Position numbers and translations under genes: made by a program. The notes below the pieces were generated by a model. The model had not been told where the DNA came from. It made no database searches and saw only the letters and a list, made by a program, of their open reading frames with translations. DNA of 64,000 nucleotides from Nocardioides iriomotensis (GTDB lineage: Bacteria > Actinomycetota > Actinomycetes > Propionibacteriales > Nocardioidaceae), in NCBI RefSeq assembly GCF_004168035.1, contig NZ_SDPU01000034.1, positions 208,792-272,791 on the forward strand, written 5' to 3'. Of the stretch, positions 40,973 through 49,845 are shown piece by piece. Position 1 is the first letter of the stretch. Each line of letters starts with the position of its first letter.

Positions 40973-42973
40973 ATGAGCCAGAAGGACCGTCCCTGGGTGA
41001 TGCGCACGTACGCCGGCCACAGCTCCGCGGCCGACTCCAACGCGCTGTACCGGACCAACCTCGCCAAGGGCCAGACCGGCCTGTCGGTGGCGTTCGACCT
41101 GCCGACGCAGACCGGGTACGACCCCGACTCGGCGCTCGCCCGGGGCGAGGTCGGCAAGGTGGGCGTGCCGATCCCTCACCTCGGCGAGATGCGCCGGCTC
41201 TTCGAGGACATCCCGCTCGCCGAGATGAACACCTCGATGACGATCAACGCCACCGCGATGTGGCTGCTCGCGCTCTACCAGGTGGTCGCCGAGGAGCAGG
41301 CCGGCGAGGGCGCCGACCTCGACGCCGTGCACGCGGCGCTCGCCGGGACCACCCAGAACGACATCATCAAGGAGTACCTCTCGCGCGGGACGTACGTCTT
41401 CCCGCCCGAGCACTCGCTGCGGCTGACCAGCGACCTGATCGCCTACACGGTCAACAACATCCCGAAGTGGAACCCGATCAACATCTGCAGCTACCACCTG
41501 CAGGAGGCCGGCGCGACGCCCGTGCAGGAGCTCGCCTACGCGCTGTGCACGGCCATCGCGGTGCTCGACACGGTGCGCGACTCCGGCCAGGTGGCGCCCG
41601 AGGACTTCCCGAAGGTGGTCGGGCGGATCTCGTTCTTCGTCAACGCCGGCGTGCGGTTCGTCGAGGAGATGTGCAAGATGCGCGCCTTCGTGCAGCTCTG
41701 GGACGAGGTGACGCGCGAGCGGTACGGCGTCGAGGACGAGAAGATGCGGCGCTTCCGGTACGGCGTCCAAGTCAACAGCCTGGGTCTCACCGAGGCGCAG
41801 CCGGAGAACAACGTGCAGCGGATCGTGCTCGAGATGCTCGGCGTCACGCTGTCCAAGGACGCCCGCGCCCGCGCCGTGCAGCTGCCGGCGTGGAACGAGG
41901 CGCTCGGCCTGCCCCGGCCCTGGGACCAGCAGTGGTCGCTGCGGCTGCAGCAGGTGCTCGCCTACGAGTCGGACCTCCTGGAGTACGACGACCTCTTCGC
42001 CGGCTCGCACGTCGTCGAGGCGAAGGTGGCCGAGCTGGTCGCTGGAGCCCGCGAGGAGATGGACCGCGTCCAGGCGATGGGCGGGGCGATCGCCGCCGTC
42101 GAGTCCGGCTACATGAAGCAGGAGCTGGTCTCCTCGCACGCCGCCCGCCGCGGCCGGATCGAGTCCGGCGAGGAGAAGGTGGTCGGCGTCAACGTCTTCG
42201 AGACCACCGAGCCGTCGCCGCTCACCGCAGACCTGGACACTGCGATCCAGACCGCCGACCCGCAGGCCGAGCAGGCCGCGCGCCGGGTCGTCGAGACGTG
42301 GAAGGGCCAGCGCGACGAGCGCGAGGTCGACGCCGCGCTGGAGCGGCTCGCGTCCGACGCCAAGGGCTCGGCGAACCTCATGGAGGCCACCCTCGCCGCG
42401 GCCCGGGCCGGCGCGACGACGGGGGAGTGGGCCGCCGCACTGCGCGGCGTCTTCGGCGAGTTCCGCGCGCCGACCGGGGTGTCCGGCGCGGTCGGCGTCG
42501 CCGAGGCCGGCGCCGAGCTGACCACGGTGCGGGAGGCCGTCCGCCGTACCGGCGAGGAGCTGGGCGGGCGGCTCCGCCTGCTCGTCGGCAAGCCCGGTCT
42601 CGACGGACACTCCAACGGCGCCGAGCAGGTCGCGGTGCGGGCCCGGGACGCCGGCTTCGAGGTCGTCTACCAGGGCATCCGGCTGACCCCCGAGCAGATC
42701 GTCGCCGCCGCGGTGGCCGAGGACGTGCACTGCGTCGGGCTGTCGATCCTCTCCGGGTCGCACATGGAGCTGGTGCCCGCCGTGCTCGACGGCCTGAAGG
42801 CCCAGGGGCTCGGCGACCTGCCCGTGGTCGTCGGCGGGATCATCCCGTCGGGCGACGCCGCCCGCCTGAAGGACCTGGGCGTGGCCGCGGTGTTCACGCC
42901 GAAGGACTTCGGTCTGACCGAGATCATGGCCGGCATCGTCGCCGCGATCCGGGGCGCGCACGGCCTGGACTGA
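40973..42973 (+). CDS. Ethylmalonyl-CoA mutase-type B12-dependent acyl-CoA mutase (MeaA family)
   Basis: A 666-residue single-chain mutase. The N-terminal TIM barrel has YAGHSSAADSNALYRTNLAKGQTGLSVAFDLPTQTGYD and EMNTSMTINATAMWLLALY, the form seen in MeaA/ethylmalonyl-CoA mutases rather than methylmalonyl-CoA mutase. The C-terminal B12 domain has the DxHxxG motif in LDGHSNGAEQ, the SxL motif in GLSILSGSHM and the GG in VVVGGIIPSGD. It converts ethylmalonyl-CoA to methylsuccinyl-CoA. Crotonyl-CoA carboxylase/reductase, its substrate supplier, is at 55243. TATCGT lies 6 bases before the ATG (40961-40966); no B12 riboswitch is visible in the short upstream gap. Confidence 0.9.
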   Translation: MSQKDRPWVMRTYAGHSSAADSNALYRTNLAKGQTGLSVAFDLPTQTGYDPDSALARGEVGKVGVPIPHLGEMRRLFEDIPLAEMNTSMTINATAMWLLALYQVVAEEQAGEGADLDAVHAALAGTTQNDIIKEYLSRGTYVFPPEHSLRLTSDLIAYTVNNIPKWNPINICSYHLQEAGATPVQELAYALCTAIAVLDTVRDSGQVAPEDFPKVVGRISFFVNAGVRFVEEMCKMRAFVQLWDEVTRERYGVEDEKMRRFRYGVQVNSLGLTEAQPENNVQRIVLEMLGVTLSKDARARAVQLPAWNEALGLPRPWDQQWSLRLQQVLAYESDLLEYDDLFAGSHVVEAKVAELVAGAREEMDRVQAMGGAIAAVESGYMKQELVSSHAARRGRIESGEEKVVGVNVFETTEPSPLTADLDTAIQTADPQAEQAARRVVETWKGQRDEREVDAALERLASDAKGSANLMEATLAAARAGATTGEWAAALRGVFGEFRAPTGVSGAVGVAEAGAELTTVREAVRRTGEELGGRLRLLVGKPGLDGHSNGAEQVAVRARDAGFEVVYQGIRLTPEQIVAAAVAEDVHCVGLSILSGSHMELVPAVLDGLKAQGLGDLPVVVGGIIPSGDAARLKDLGVAAVFTPKDFGLTEIMAGIVAAIRGAHGLD

Positions 42974-43152
42974 GCCCTCGGAACGACTCTTTCGCGCGGC
43001 ATTGCTGCATCTGACAACGAAATCCGTCGACTGGACCACTCATTGCGGATGGAACGACACGACGAAAATTACGTGACGTAGTCCGGTCGGAAGGCACAGA
43101 ATGGCCCAACCGGGCATCTCGGGGCGTCGCCCGTGTGAGGTGGGGAGAGCCT

Positions 43153-44454
43153 GTGGGCGGGGCGAGCACTGCCAGTCGACCGGACGCGGTCGAGCGACGC
43201 CTGCCACCGGAGCCGGCCAGCGTCGGCGAGGCGCGCCGCCTCGTCCGCGACCTGCTCGTCGCCTCCGACCGCGAGGACCTGCTCGAGTCCGGCGCGCTGG
43301 TGGTCAGCGAGGTGGTCACCAACGCGCTGCTGCACGCCGGTACGCCGATCGACGTCGCCGCCTGGGTCGACGGGACCGGACTGCGGGTCGAGGTCTCCGA
43401 CGGCAGCCCGCACCTGCCCGCCCGGCGCCGCTACGCCACGACCGCCGGCACCGGCCGCGGGATGCTCATGCTCGAGAGCGTGGTCGACGACTGGGGCGTC
43501 ACCCGGCACGACCGGGGCAAGACGGTCTGGTTCCACCTGACCGACCCCGCCGCCAACGCCGAGCGGCAGGAGCTCCAGGAGGACGAGGCGCCGGCCCGCC
43601 GTACGACGGCAGGGGACGTGGTCCGGGTCGAGCTGCTGAACATGCCGCTGCTGCTGCACGCAGCCTGGCAGGAGCACGCCGAGGCACTGCTGAGGGAGTA
43701 CCTCCTGGCCAGCCTCGACGACGAGTCCGACATCAACCCGATCCAGATGCACGCCGACGCCACCGACGCGATCGCGATCCTCGAGGAGCAGGTCCCGCGC
43801 GCCGACGTGGCGATGGACCCCGACGAGCTGATGGCCGGCGCGACCGAGCCGTTCGTCTCACTGCCGGCGGTCGTGCTGGAGGTGCCGCTCGCGTCGGTTC
43901 CGCACTTCCGGACCCTCAGTGACGCGATCGAGGCGAGCATCGGGCTGGCCCGCACCGGCCGCATCCTCACCCCGCCGACGCAGCCCGAGGTGCGTGCGTT
44001 CCGGCGCTGGCTGTGCACCGAGGTCGTGGAGCAGGCACGCGGTCGGTCGGCGCGCCCGTGGTCCTTCGCGACGACGACCGCAGATCCGCTGACCGAGCCG
44101 TGGCCCTGGGACATGTCGACGGTGCGGACGGCGGCGGGCGGTCTCATCGCCGCCGACGAGACCAACCGCATCCTCGCGGTGAGCCGCGAGGCGCTCGACA
44201 TCCTCGGCTACGACGACCCCACGCAGATCGAGGGCCGCCGGCTCGTCACGATCATCCCGGAGCGCTACCGGCAGGCGCACATCGCGGGCTTCACGCTGCA
44301 CCTGCTGGTGGGCCGCCAGCCGCTCGTCGGACGCACTGTCGAGGTCCCCGCGCTGCGCGCGGACGGCGCCGAGGTCCTGGTCGACCTGGTCGTCACGGCC
44401 GAGAAGATGGGCAACGGCCGCACCCTGTTCCTCGCCGACATCCGCCGCGTCTGA
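43153..44454 (+). CDS. Sensor protein with RsbW-like ATPase domain and C-terminal PAS domain
   Basis: A 433-residue protein. Residues about 15-130 form a GHKL/HATPase domain of the anti-sigma kinase type: VVSEVVTNALLHAG (N box), VEVSDGSP (G1) and GTGRGMLML (G2). A helical middle region (about 150-310) has no recognised family. The C-terminus (about 325-433, GGLIAADETNRILAVSREALDILGYDD) is a PAS domain. This suggests a Ser/Thr kinase of a partner-switching module whose activity is set by a PAS signal. No PP2C phosphatase or sigma gene is adjacent. GTG 43153 is preferred since GGGGAGAG lies just upstream; GTG 43135 would add six residues. A possible promoter is TTGCGG-N16-AAAATT at 43043-43070. 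Confidence 0.82.
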   Translation: MGGASTASRPDAVERRLPPEPASVGEARRLVRDLLVASDREDLLESGALVVSEVVTNALLHAGTPIDVAAWVDGTGLRVEVSDGSPHLPARRRYATTAGTGRGMLMLESVVDDWGVTRHDRGKTVWFHLTDPAANAERQELQEDEAPARRTTAGDVVRVELLNMPLLLHAAWQEHAEALLREYLLASLDDESDINPIQMHADATDAIAILEEQVPRADVAMDPDELMAGATEPFVSLPAVVLEVPLASVPHFRTLSDAIEASIGLARTGRILTPPTQPEVRAFRRWLCTEVVEQARGRSARPWSFATTTADPLTEPWPWDMSTVRTAAGGLIAADETNRILAVSREALDILGYDDPTQIEGRRLVTIIPERYRQAHIAGFTLHLLVGRQPLVGRTVEVPALRADGAEVLVDLVVTAEKMGNGRTLFLADIRRV

Positions 44455-44463
44455 CCTCGCTGC

Positions 44464-45045
44464 TCAGCCGGGTGGGCGGGAGGACGCGGTCGACTGCGGG
44501 CAGAACGCCTCGCGCGGCGAGCCGGTGTGCACCTCCTCGGGGAGCCGCACCGTCACCACCTCGTCGACCAGGCCGCCGGCGCGGGTGGTGCGCAGGGCGG
44601 CCTCGGTGGCGAAGCTGCCGGCGCGGGCCGAGAGGTGCTCGCACGACTCCATCCGCAGCCGCAGCAGCACCGTGGTGCTGCCCCCGGGCGGGACCGTGAA
44701 CGTCCGGGAGCCGTCGACGGCCTCCTCGACCGACAGGTAGCGGAACAGCTTCGGTGCGGGTACGGGCGGCGTGAGGCCCTCGACTGTCACCGGCAGGCTG
44801 CCGTCGTTGTGCAGCACGAACCGGTAGGCGAGCACGCCGTGGTCGTCGTAGCGGACCTGCCGGATCTTCCGGTCGGCGATGTCGAACACGGCGGTGGCCG
44901 AGGTGCCGTCGACGTCGGTCGGGCCGGACGCGGACAGCCGCGCCGGCGCGTTGGCCACCGCGACGCCCGCGCCGCCGGTCACGACCACGAGCGCGACCAG
45001 GAGCACCAGCAGGTGCCGTCCGGACGGCCGCACGTCGAGTCGCAC
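44464..45045 (-). CDS. Exported or membrane-anchored protein of unknown function
   Basis: A 193-residue protein with an N-terminal hydrophobic segment (about 10-30) serving as signal or anchor and a mature part of predicted beta structure, with a YRFVLHNDGSLPVTVEGL segment like proteins of the DUF11 or immunoglobulin-like group, and two cysteines (in MESCEHL and EAFCPQS). The GTG start follows the stop of the upstream beta-helix gene after one base, so the two are cotranscribed and likely act together at the cell surface. Confidence 0.75.
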   Translation of the reverse strand: MRLDVRPSGRHLLVLLVALVVVTGGAGVAVANAPARLSASGPTDVDGTSATAVFDIADRKIRQVRYDDHGVLAYRFVLHNDGSLPVTVEGLTPPVPAPKLFRYLSVEEAVDGSRTFTVPPGGSTTVLLRLRMESCEHLSARAGSFATEAALRTTRAGGLVDEVVTVRLPEEVHTGSPREAFCPQSTASSRPPG

Positions 45046-45046
45046 G

Positions 45047-46915
45047 TCAGCCCGCCCGGCGCCGGCCGAGCACCAAGCCGCCGAGGGCGATCACGCCGAG
45101 GCCGATCGTCAGCAGGTGGGTGCCGTCGAACGGCGCCCCGGACGTGGCGGTGCCGTCGGACACCGGCGCGGCCAGCGGGAGCGGCGAGGCGGCCTCGTCG
45201 GTCGGCTTCGACGGGCTGTCGAACCACTCGCACTCCGGCGGGTGCCGCCAGGTCGGGTCGGCGCGGTCGTACTGGCTGCAGGACAGGAAGCCGGCGTCCT
45301 TCGCGGCGATGCCGGGCACCAGCCTGGACCCGCCGTCGGCGCACGGGCCCGGGTCGACGACGAAGTTGTCGGTGGGCTCGCCGCGCGAGGACGTGTTGTC
45401 CTCCCAGCAGTTGCCGAGGCCCTGGTCGTCCCACCAGAAGTCGACGCCGTTGTGCTTCTCGGCACCGCTCGGCGTGATGCCCATCTTGTTGCCGAAGGAC
45501 CGGTTGTAGTTGGAGGTGTCGTAGAGCTTGCTCGGGTCGAACTCGTCGCGCAGCGGGGCGGGCACCCAGAACTGCATCGTGCCGTTCCGCCAGTTGTCGT
45601 AGATCCAGTTGTGGTCGGTGGAGTTGAAGTTGCCGCCGGCGATCAGCACGCCGGTGCCGACCGGGACCGGCACGACCGGGCAGACGGTGCCGTCCATGTA
45701 GCCGCGCTCGGGCATCGGCTTGTCGCAGACGCCCTGGTCGACGAAGCGCGTGTAGTAGTTCTCGTTGTTGGAGTAGATCTTGTTGCGCGTCCAGCGGGCG
45801 TGGTCCTGCGGCAGGCCCGGGTGGCCGGGGAAGAGCGAGTCGGTCGAGATGCCGGTCGCGTTGTCGTAGAACTCGTTGCCGTGCGCGAGGATCGAGTTCC
45901 CCGCCGTACCGCTGTAGCCGAGCGTGTTGTCGTGGCTCTTGTTGTCGCGGATCTCGATGGCGTAGCGGGTCGGCTCGAAGCTCGGGTTGTCGGCGTTGAG
46001 GTCCGAGCCGGAGCCGGGGTAGATGCCCGAGTCGCCGTTGAAGTAGTTGTCGGTGCGCTGGATCAGTCCGTGGTCGGACGCGAAGGCGAGGATGCCGTAC
46101 TCGTCGTTGCCGCGCGTGATCAGCTTGTCGACCACGAAGCCGTCGGTCTCGAGGACGTAGACGGCGTTGAACTCGGCCTGCTGCACGGTGAAGTTGCGCA
46201 TCAGCACGCCGCCGGCGCGGTCGGCGCGGATCGCGTTGAGCTTCTGGAACTGGTTGTCGATGATCACGTCGAGCTTGCGCTTGCCGGTGCCGACGAGCTG
46301 GGTGCCGCAGAGCCGGCTGTTGCAGCGGATCGAGTCGTCGTGCGGCGTCCGGTCGCCGAAGATCGAGATCAGGTTGAGGTTGTGCGGGCACGCGCGCTGG
46401 TCGGCGTACGACAGCGCGATCGGGTCGGAGCCGTCCTCGTCGGCCGCGGCGGCACCGCCGGTGTCGGGGGAGGACAGGCTGCCGATGTACGTCGACAGCG
46501 GGAGCGGGTCCTTGGACGCCGACTCGAGGTTGGAGCAGTAGCTGCTGCGCTTCTTCTGCGCCCACCTCGTCTCGTGGTAGACGCCCGGGAGGATGTAGAC
46601 CGAGGTGTTGCGCCGCGTGATCGCGTTGACGGCGCTCTGGATCGAGCGGAACTCGCAACGGTCGAGCAACGCGAGGTTGGCCGTCCTGAGCCGCCCCGGC
46701 GTCATGGCCCGGATCCGCTTCGCGCTGTCGGACGTGCACACCACGCGCGAGCGCGGGTTGTCGAGCCCGAGGTACGTCGGGCGGGTGCCCGTGCCGTCGG
46801 GGAACTCCGCCGGTCGTTCCTCGTGGGCACTGGCCGGGGCCGCGCCGACGAGGACGGTCAGGCTGCCGACGAGCGCAGCGAGGACGGACACCACGAGAAC
46901 GCGCAGAGTGCGCAT
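45047..46915 (-). CDS. Secreted right-handed beta-helix protein with C-terminal membrane anchor
   Basis: A 622-residue protein: signal peptide (about 1-30, ending APASAHEE), a beta-helix of roughly 400 residues (about 85-480) with repeated N-x-x-Y/F-x-N turns (NYFNGDSGIYPG, NEFYDNATGIS, NWIYDNWRNGT), a Pro-rich linker (about 560-585) and a C-terminal hydrophobic helix followed by GRRRAG. The tail resembles a sortase-type signal but has no LPXTG, so simple membrane anchoring is likelier. Many cysteines (at least ten) suggest disulfides. No catalytic motif identified. ATG with a strong GGAGG Shine-Dalgarno. Coupled to the gene at 44464. Confidence 0.85.
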   Translation of the reverse strand: MRTLRVLVVSVLAALVGSLTVLVGAAPASAHEERPAEFPDGTGTRPTYLGLDNPRSRVVCTSDSAKRIRAMTPGRLRTANLALLDRCEFRSIQSAVNAITRRNTSVYILPGVYHETRWAQKKRSSYCSNLESASKDPLPLSTYIGSLSSPDTGGAAAADEDGSDPIALSYADQRACPHNLNLISIFGDRTPHDDSIRCNSRLCGTQLVGTGKRKLDVIIDNQFQKLNAIRADRAGGVLMRNFTVQQAEFNAVYVLETDGFVVDKLITRGNDEYGILAFASDHGLIQRTDNYFNGDSGIYPGSGSDLNADNPSFEPTRYAIEIRDNKSHDNTLGYSGTAGNSILAHGNEFYDNATGISTDSLFPGHPGLPQDHARWTRNKIYSNNENYYTRFVDQGVCDKPMPERGYMDGTVCPVVPVPVGTGVLIAGGNFNSTDHNWIYDNWRNGTMQFWVPAPLRDEFDPSKLYDTSNYNRSFGNKMGITPSGAEKHNGVDFWWDDQGLGNCWEDNTSSRGEPTDNFVVDPGPCADGGSRLVPGIAAKDAGFLSCSQYDRADPTWRHPPECEWFDSPSKPTDEAASPLPLAAPVSDGTATSGAPFDGTHLLTIGLGVIALGGLVLGRRRAG

Positions 46916-46984
46916 GCAACCACCTCCGATGCAGCAGCAACGAGGCGGGGCGCCCGGAAGTTACGCACGGGTAGGGTCGACGGC

Positions 46985-47389
46985 ATGACGAGGAGCTCCC
47001 GACACGTCAGCACGTTCGTCGACCGGCCCGCCGAGGCGGTGTACACGATCGCGGCGGATCCGCAGCGGTTGCCCGAGTGGGCGGCCGGGCTCGCCGGTGC
47101 GGACGTGGTTCGCGACGGCGACCAGTGGGCGACGGACTCGCCGATGGGCCGGGTGCGCTTCGCGTTCGTGCCGCGCAACGACCTCGGCGTGCTCGACCAC
47201 ACGGTGACGCTGCCGAGCGGTGAGGCGGTGCTGAACCCCATGCGCGTGGTCCCGGTCGACGACGCGACCTGCGAGGTGCTGTTCAGCGTGCGGCAGCGCG
47301 ACGGCATGAGCGCGGACGACCTGGAGCGCGACGCGGAGGCAGTCGCGCGTGACCTCGCCACGCTCAAGGAGATCGCCGAGCGGGGCTGA
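46985..47389 (+). CDS. SRPBCC (START-like) family protein
   Basis: A 134-residue helix-grip protein: the opening HVSTFVDRPAEAVYTIAADPQRLPEWAAG is the typical polyketide cyclase/dehydrase-like signature. Such proteins bind hydrophobic ligands; the ligand here is not known. TAGGGT lies 7 bases before the ATG (46972-46977), pointing to a leaderless mRNA. Followed 18 bases later by an amino-acid oxidase gene. Confidence 0.85.
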   Translation: MTRSSRHVSTFVDRPAEAVYTIAADPQRLPEWAAGLAGADVVRDGDQWATDSPMGRVRFAFVPRNDLGVLDHTVTLPSGEAVLNPMRVVPVDDATCEVLFSVRQRDGMSADDLERDAEAVARDLATLKEIAERG

Positions 47390-47407
47390 GTCGGGCAGAC
47401 TCGTCGC

Positions 47408-48352
47408 GTGAGCAGGGTGATCGTTGTCGGGGCGGGCGTCACCGGACTCTCCTGCGCCGTGCGGCTGCTCGAGGCCGGGCACCGCGTCGACGTGCTCGCC
47501 CGCGACCTGCCGCTCGAGACCGTGTCGGCCGTCGCGGCCGCGCTCTGGTACCCCTACCGGGCGTTCCCCTACGAGCGCGTGACGGCGTGGTCGGCGGCGA
47601 CCTTCGCCGAGCTGGCCCGGCTCGCCAAGGACGAGCGGACCGGCGTGACGATGCGGCACGGCACCGAGGTGCACCGCGAGCGGGTCGCGGACCCGTGGTG
47701 GGCGAGCGCCGTACCCACGCTGACGCGGGTGACCGCGCTGCCCGGGCCGTACGTCGACGCCTGGACGTTCGAGGCGCCCGTCGTGGAGATGCCGGTCTAC
47801 CTGCGCTGGCTCGTCGACCGGCTCGAGGAGCTCGGCGGCACGCTGACCCGGATGGCGCTCACCGCGCTGCCCGAGGGCGACGGCGCGGAGGTGGTCGTCG
47901 ACGCGACCGGGCTCGGCGCGCGGCGGATGGCCGGCGACACCTCGGTCACGCCGGTGCGCGGCCAGGTCGTGCTCGTGGAGCAGAGGGGCCTCGACCGGTG
48001 GTGGCTCGACTCGTCCGGGCCGGGCCCGGTGTACGTCGTACCCCGCAGCCACGACGTCGTCGTCGGCGGCACGGACGACGAGGGGGAGTGGGACCGCCGG
48101 GTCGTGCCCGAGACCGCCGAGCGGATCCTCGCCCGCGCGACGGAGCTGGTGCCGGCGCTCGCGGGTGCTCGGGTCGTCGGGCACCGGGTCGGGCTGCGGC
48201 CGGCGCGGCCGACCGTCCGGCTGGAGGCCGAGCAGCGCGGCGTCACCCGGCTCGTGCACTGCTACGGTCACGGCGGCGCCGGGGTCACCCTGTCGTGGGG
48301 CTGCGCCGACGAGGTGGTCGCGCTCGTGGCCGGCGAGGGAGGGACGCGATGA
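47408..48352 (+). CDS. FAD-dependent D-amino-acid oxidase family protein
   Basis: A 314-residue flavoprotein. The N-terminal FAD motif is VIVVGAGVTGLSCAVRLLEAGHRVDVLARD; AALWYPYRAFP, VVDATGLGAR and the C-terminal RVGLRPARPTVRLE and CYGHGGAGVTLSWG motifs match D-amino-acid oxidase, including the active-site Arg of GLRPARP. It would deaminate D-amino acids to keto acids with H2O2. CAGACT lies 6 bases before the GTG (47396-47401). The stop overlaps the next gene (ATGA). Confidence 0.88.
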   Translation: MSRVIVVGAGVTGLSCAVRLLEAGHRVDVLARDLPLETVSAVAAALWYPYRAFPYERVTAWSAATFAELARLAKDERTGVTMRHGTEVHRERVADPWWASAVPTLTRVTALPGPYVDAWTFEAPVVEMPVYLRWLVDRLEELGGTLTRMALTALPEGDGAEVVVDATGLGARRMAGDTSVTPVRGQVVLVEQRGLDRWWLDSSGPGPVYVVPRSHDVVVGGTDDEGEWDRRVVPETAERILARATELVPALAGARVVGHRVGLRPARPTVRLEAEQRGVTRLVHCYGHGGAGVTLSWGCADEVVALVAGEGGTR

Positions 48353-48741
48353 CCGAACGCAACGTGCTCGGTGGCGAGCTCGAGCCCTGTGGCACCGAGC
48401 CGATGACCGGCTTCTTCCGTGACGGCTGCTGCAGCACCGGGCCCGAGGACCTCGGCAGCCACACGATCTGCGCGGTGGTCACGGCCGAGTTCCTGGCCCA
48501 CCAGCGGACGATCGGCAACGACCTGACCACGCCGGTGCCGGTCTACGCCTTCCCGGGGCTGCAGCCCGGCGACCGCTGGTGCGTGACCGCGGCCAACTGG
48601 GTGCGGGCGTACGGCGCCGGGGCGGCCGCGCCGGTCGTGCTCGCCTCGACCAACGAGGCGGTGCTGGGCATCGTGCCGCTCGAGGCGCTGCAGGAGCACG
48701 CGGTCGACGTGCCCGCCGACCCGGGCTCGCTCGACTGGTGA
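48349..48741 (+). CDS. DUF2237 family protein
   Basis: A 130-residue protein starting MTERNVLGGELEPCGTEPMTGFFRDGCC, the family signature, with conserved HTICAVVTAEFL, PGDRWCVTAANW and LASTNEAVL segments. The domain is widespread and its function unknown; conserved Cys and His residues could bind a metal. Translationally coupled to the amino-acid oxidase gene, with GGAGGGA upstream. Confidence 0.9.
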   Translation: MTERNVLGGELEPCGTEPMTGFFRDGCCSTGPEDLGSHTICAVVTAEFLAHQRTIGNDLTTPVPVYAFPGLQPGDRWCVTAANWVRAYGAGAAAPVVLASTNEAVLGIVPLEALQEHAVDVPADPGSLDW

Positions 48742-48764
48742 CCTCGGTCCTCGGCGGCCGCCGC

Positions 48765-49070
48765 CTAGAGCGGTCGGACCTCGACGACGGCGTCGAGGTC
48801 GATCGGCCCGTAGACGTGCGGGTACGGCGCGTCGGCGTCACCGAGCTGCTCGACCACGACGGGCGACGAGAGCCGGGCGGGGTCGACGACGAGCAGCACG
48901 ACGTCGTCGAGGTCGGCGTAAAACCGGTCGCGGATCACCGGCCACTGCTCCTCGTTCGAGCAGTGGACGTAACCCTCCTGCTCCAGCGTGACGCCCCGGG
49001 TGGAGAGGGTGTAGGCGCCGGCCGCCTGCGCCGTCGCCCAGTCGGCCGCGGTGGTGACGTGGAAGATCAC
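48765..49070 (-). CDS. DUF952 family protein
   Basis: A 101-residue protein with IFHVTTAADWATA, GYVHCSNEEQWPVIRDRFY and YPHVYGPIDLDAVVEV, typical of DUF952, a group resembling glutathione S-transferase-related or ADP-ribosyl-type small folds but with no proven activity. It starts one base after the nucS stop on the same strand, so it is the second gene of a nucS transcript. Confidence 0.88.
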   Translation of the reverse strand: MIFHVTTAADWATAQAAGAYTLSTRGVTLEQEGYVHCSNEEQWPVIRDRFYADLDDVVLLVVDPARLSSPVVVEQLGDADAPYPHVYGPIDLDAVVEVRPL

Positions 49071-49071
49071 G

Positions 49072-49755
49072 TCAGAACAGCCGCTCGGTCGGGTCGTCCA
49101 TCCCGCGCAGCGCGTCGTAGTCGACGACCGCGCAGGCGATCCCGCGGTCCTCGGCGAGCACGCGGGCCTGGGGCTTGATCGCCTGGGCGGCGAAGATGCC
49201 GCGCACCGGGCCCTTCGCGGTGAGCAGGGGCTCGCGGTTGAGCAGCTCGAGGTAGCGGGTGAGCTGCTCGACGCCGTCGATCTCGCCGCGCCGCTTGATC
49301 TCGACGGCCACGGACGCGCCCTGGGCGTCGCGGCACATGAGGTCGACCGGGCCGATGGCGGTCGGGTACTCCCGCCGTACCAGGGTCAGGCCCTCGGCCA
49401 GCGTGGACGGGTGCTCGGCGAGCAGCTCCTGGAGGTGCTTCTCCACGCCGTCCTTCTGGAGGCCGGGGTCGATGCCGAGGTCGTGCAGGGAGTCGTGCAG
49501 CACCTCCTCGAGCAGGATCCGCAGCGTGTCGCCCTCCTTGCCGGTGACCAGCCACTCGTCGGTGCCCTCCTCGCTGGTGCCCTCGACCACCTTGCACGGC
49601 GGGGACATCCAGTTGAGCGGCTTGTAGGAGCCGCCGTCGGAGTGGACCAGCACCGACCCGTCGTTCTTCACCATCAACAGCCGGGTGGCCATCGGCAGGT
49701 GGGCGGTCAGGCGGCCGGCGTAGTCGACCTGGCAGCGAGCGACGACGAGTCTCAC
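49072..49755 (-). CDS. nucS: Endonuclease NucS (EndoMS), noncanonical mismatch repair
   Basis: A 227-residue nuclease that replaces MutS/MutL in most actinobacteria by cutting both strands at mismatches. The N-terminal DNA-binding domain starts [21 protein letters not shown]; the catalytic domain has [38 protein letters not shown] with the Asp, Glu-x-Lys nuclease triad. The C-terminal DDPTERLF tail resembles the beta-clamp-binding end. The GTG start has no clear Shine-Dalgarno. Divergent from the dehydrogenase gene; DUF952 follows. Confidence 0.96.
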   Translation of the reverse strand: MRLVVARCQVDYAGRLTAHLPMATRLLMVKNDGSVLVHSDGGSYKPLNWMSPPCKVVEGTSEEGTDEWLVTGKEGDTLRILLEEVLHDSLHDLGIDPGLQKDGVEKHLQELLAEHPSTLAEGLTLVRREYPTAIGPVDLMCRDAQGASVAVEIKRRGEIDGVEQLTRYLELLNREPLLTAKGPVRGIFAAQAIKPQARVLAEDRGIACAVVDYDALRGMDDPTERLF

Positions 49756-49845
49756 GGGGGAGGAATCTACCCAAGGCCGGTAGCGGTCCGGACGGGTGAG
49801 GTGGGTCACGGACCGCGCCGGACCTCGCGTGTCATGATGCGCCGC

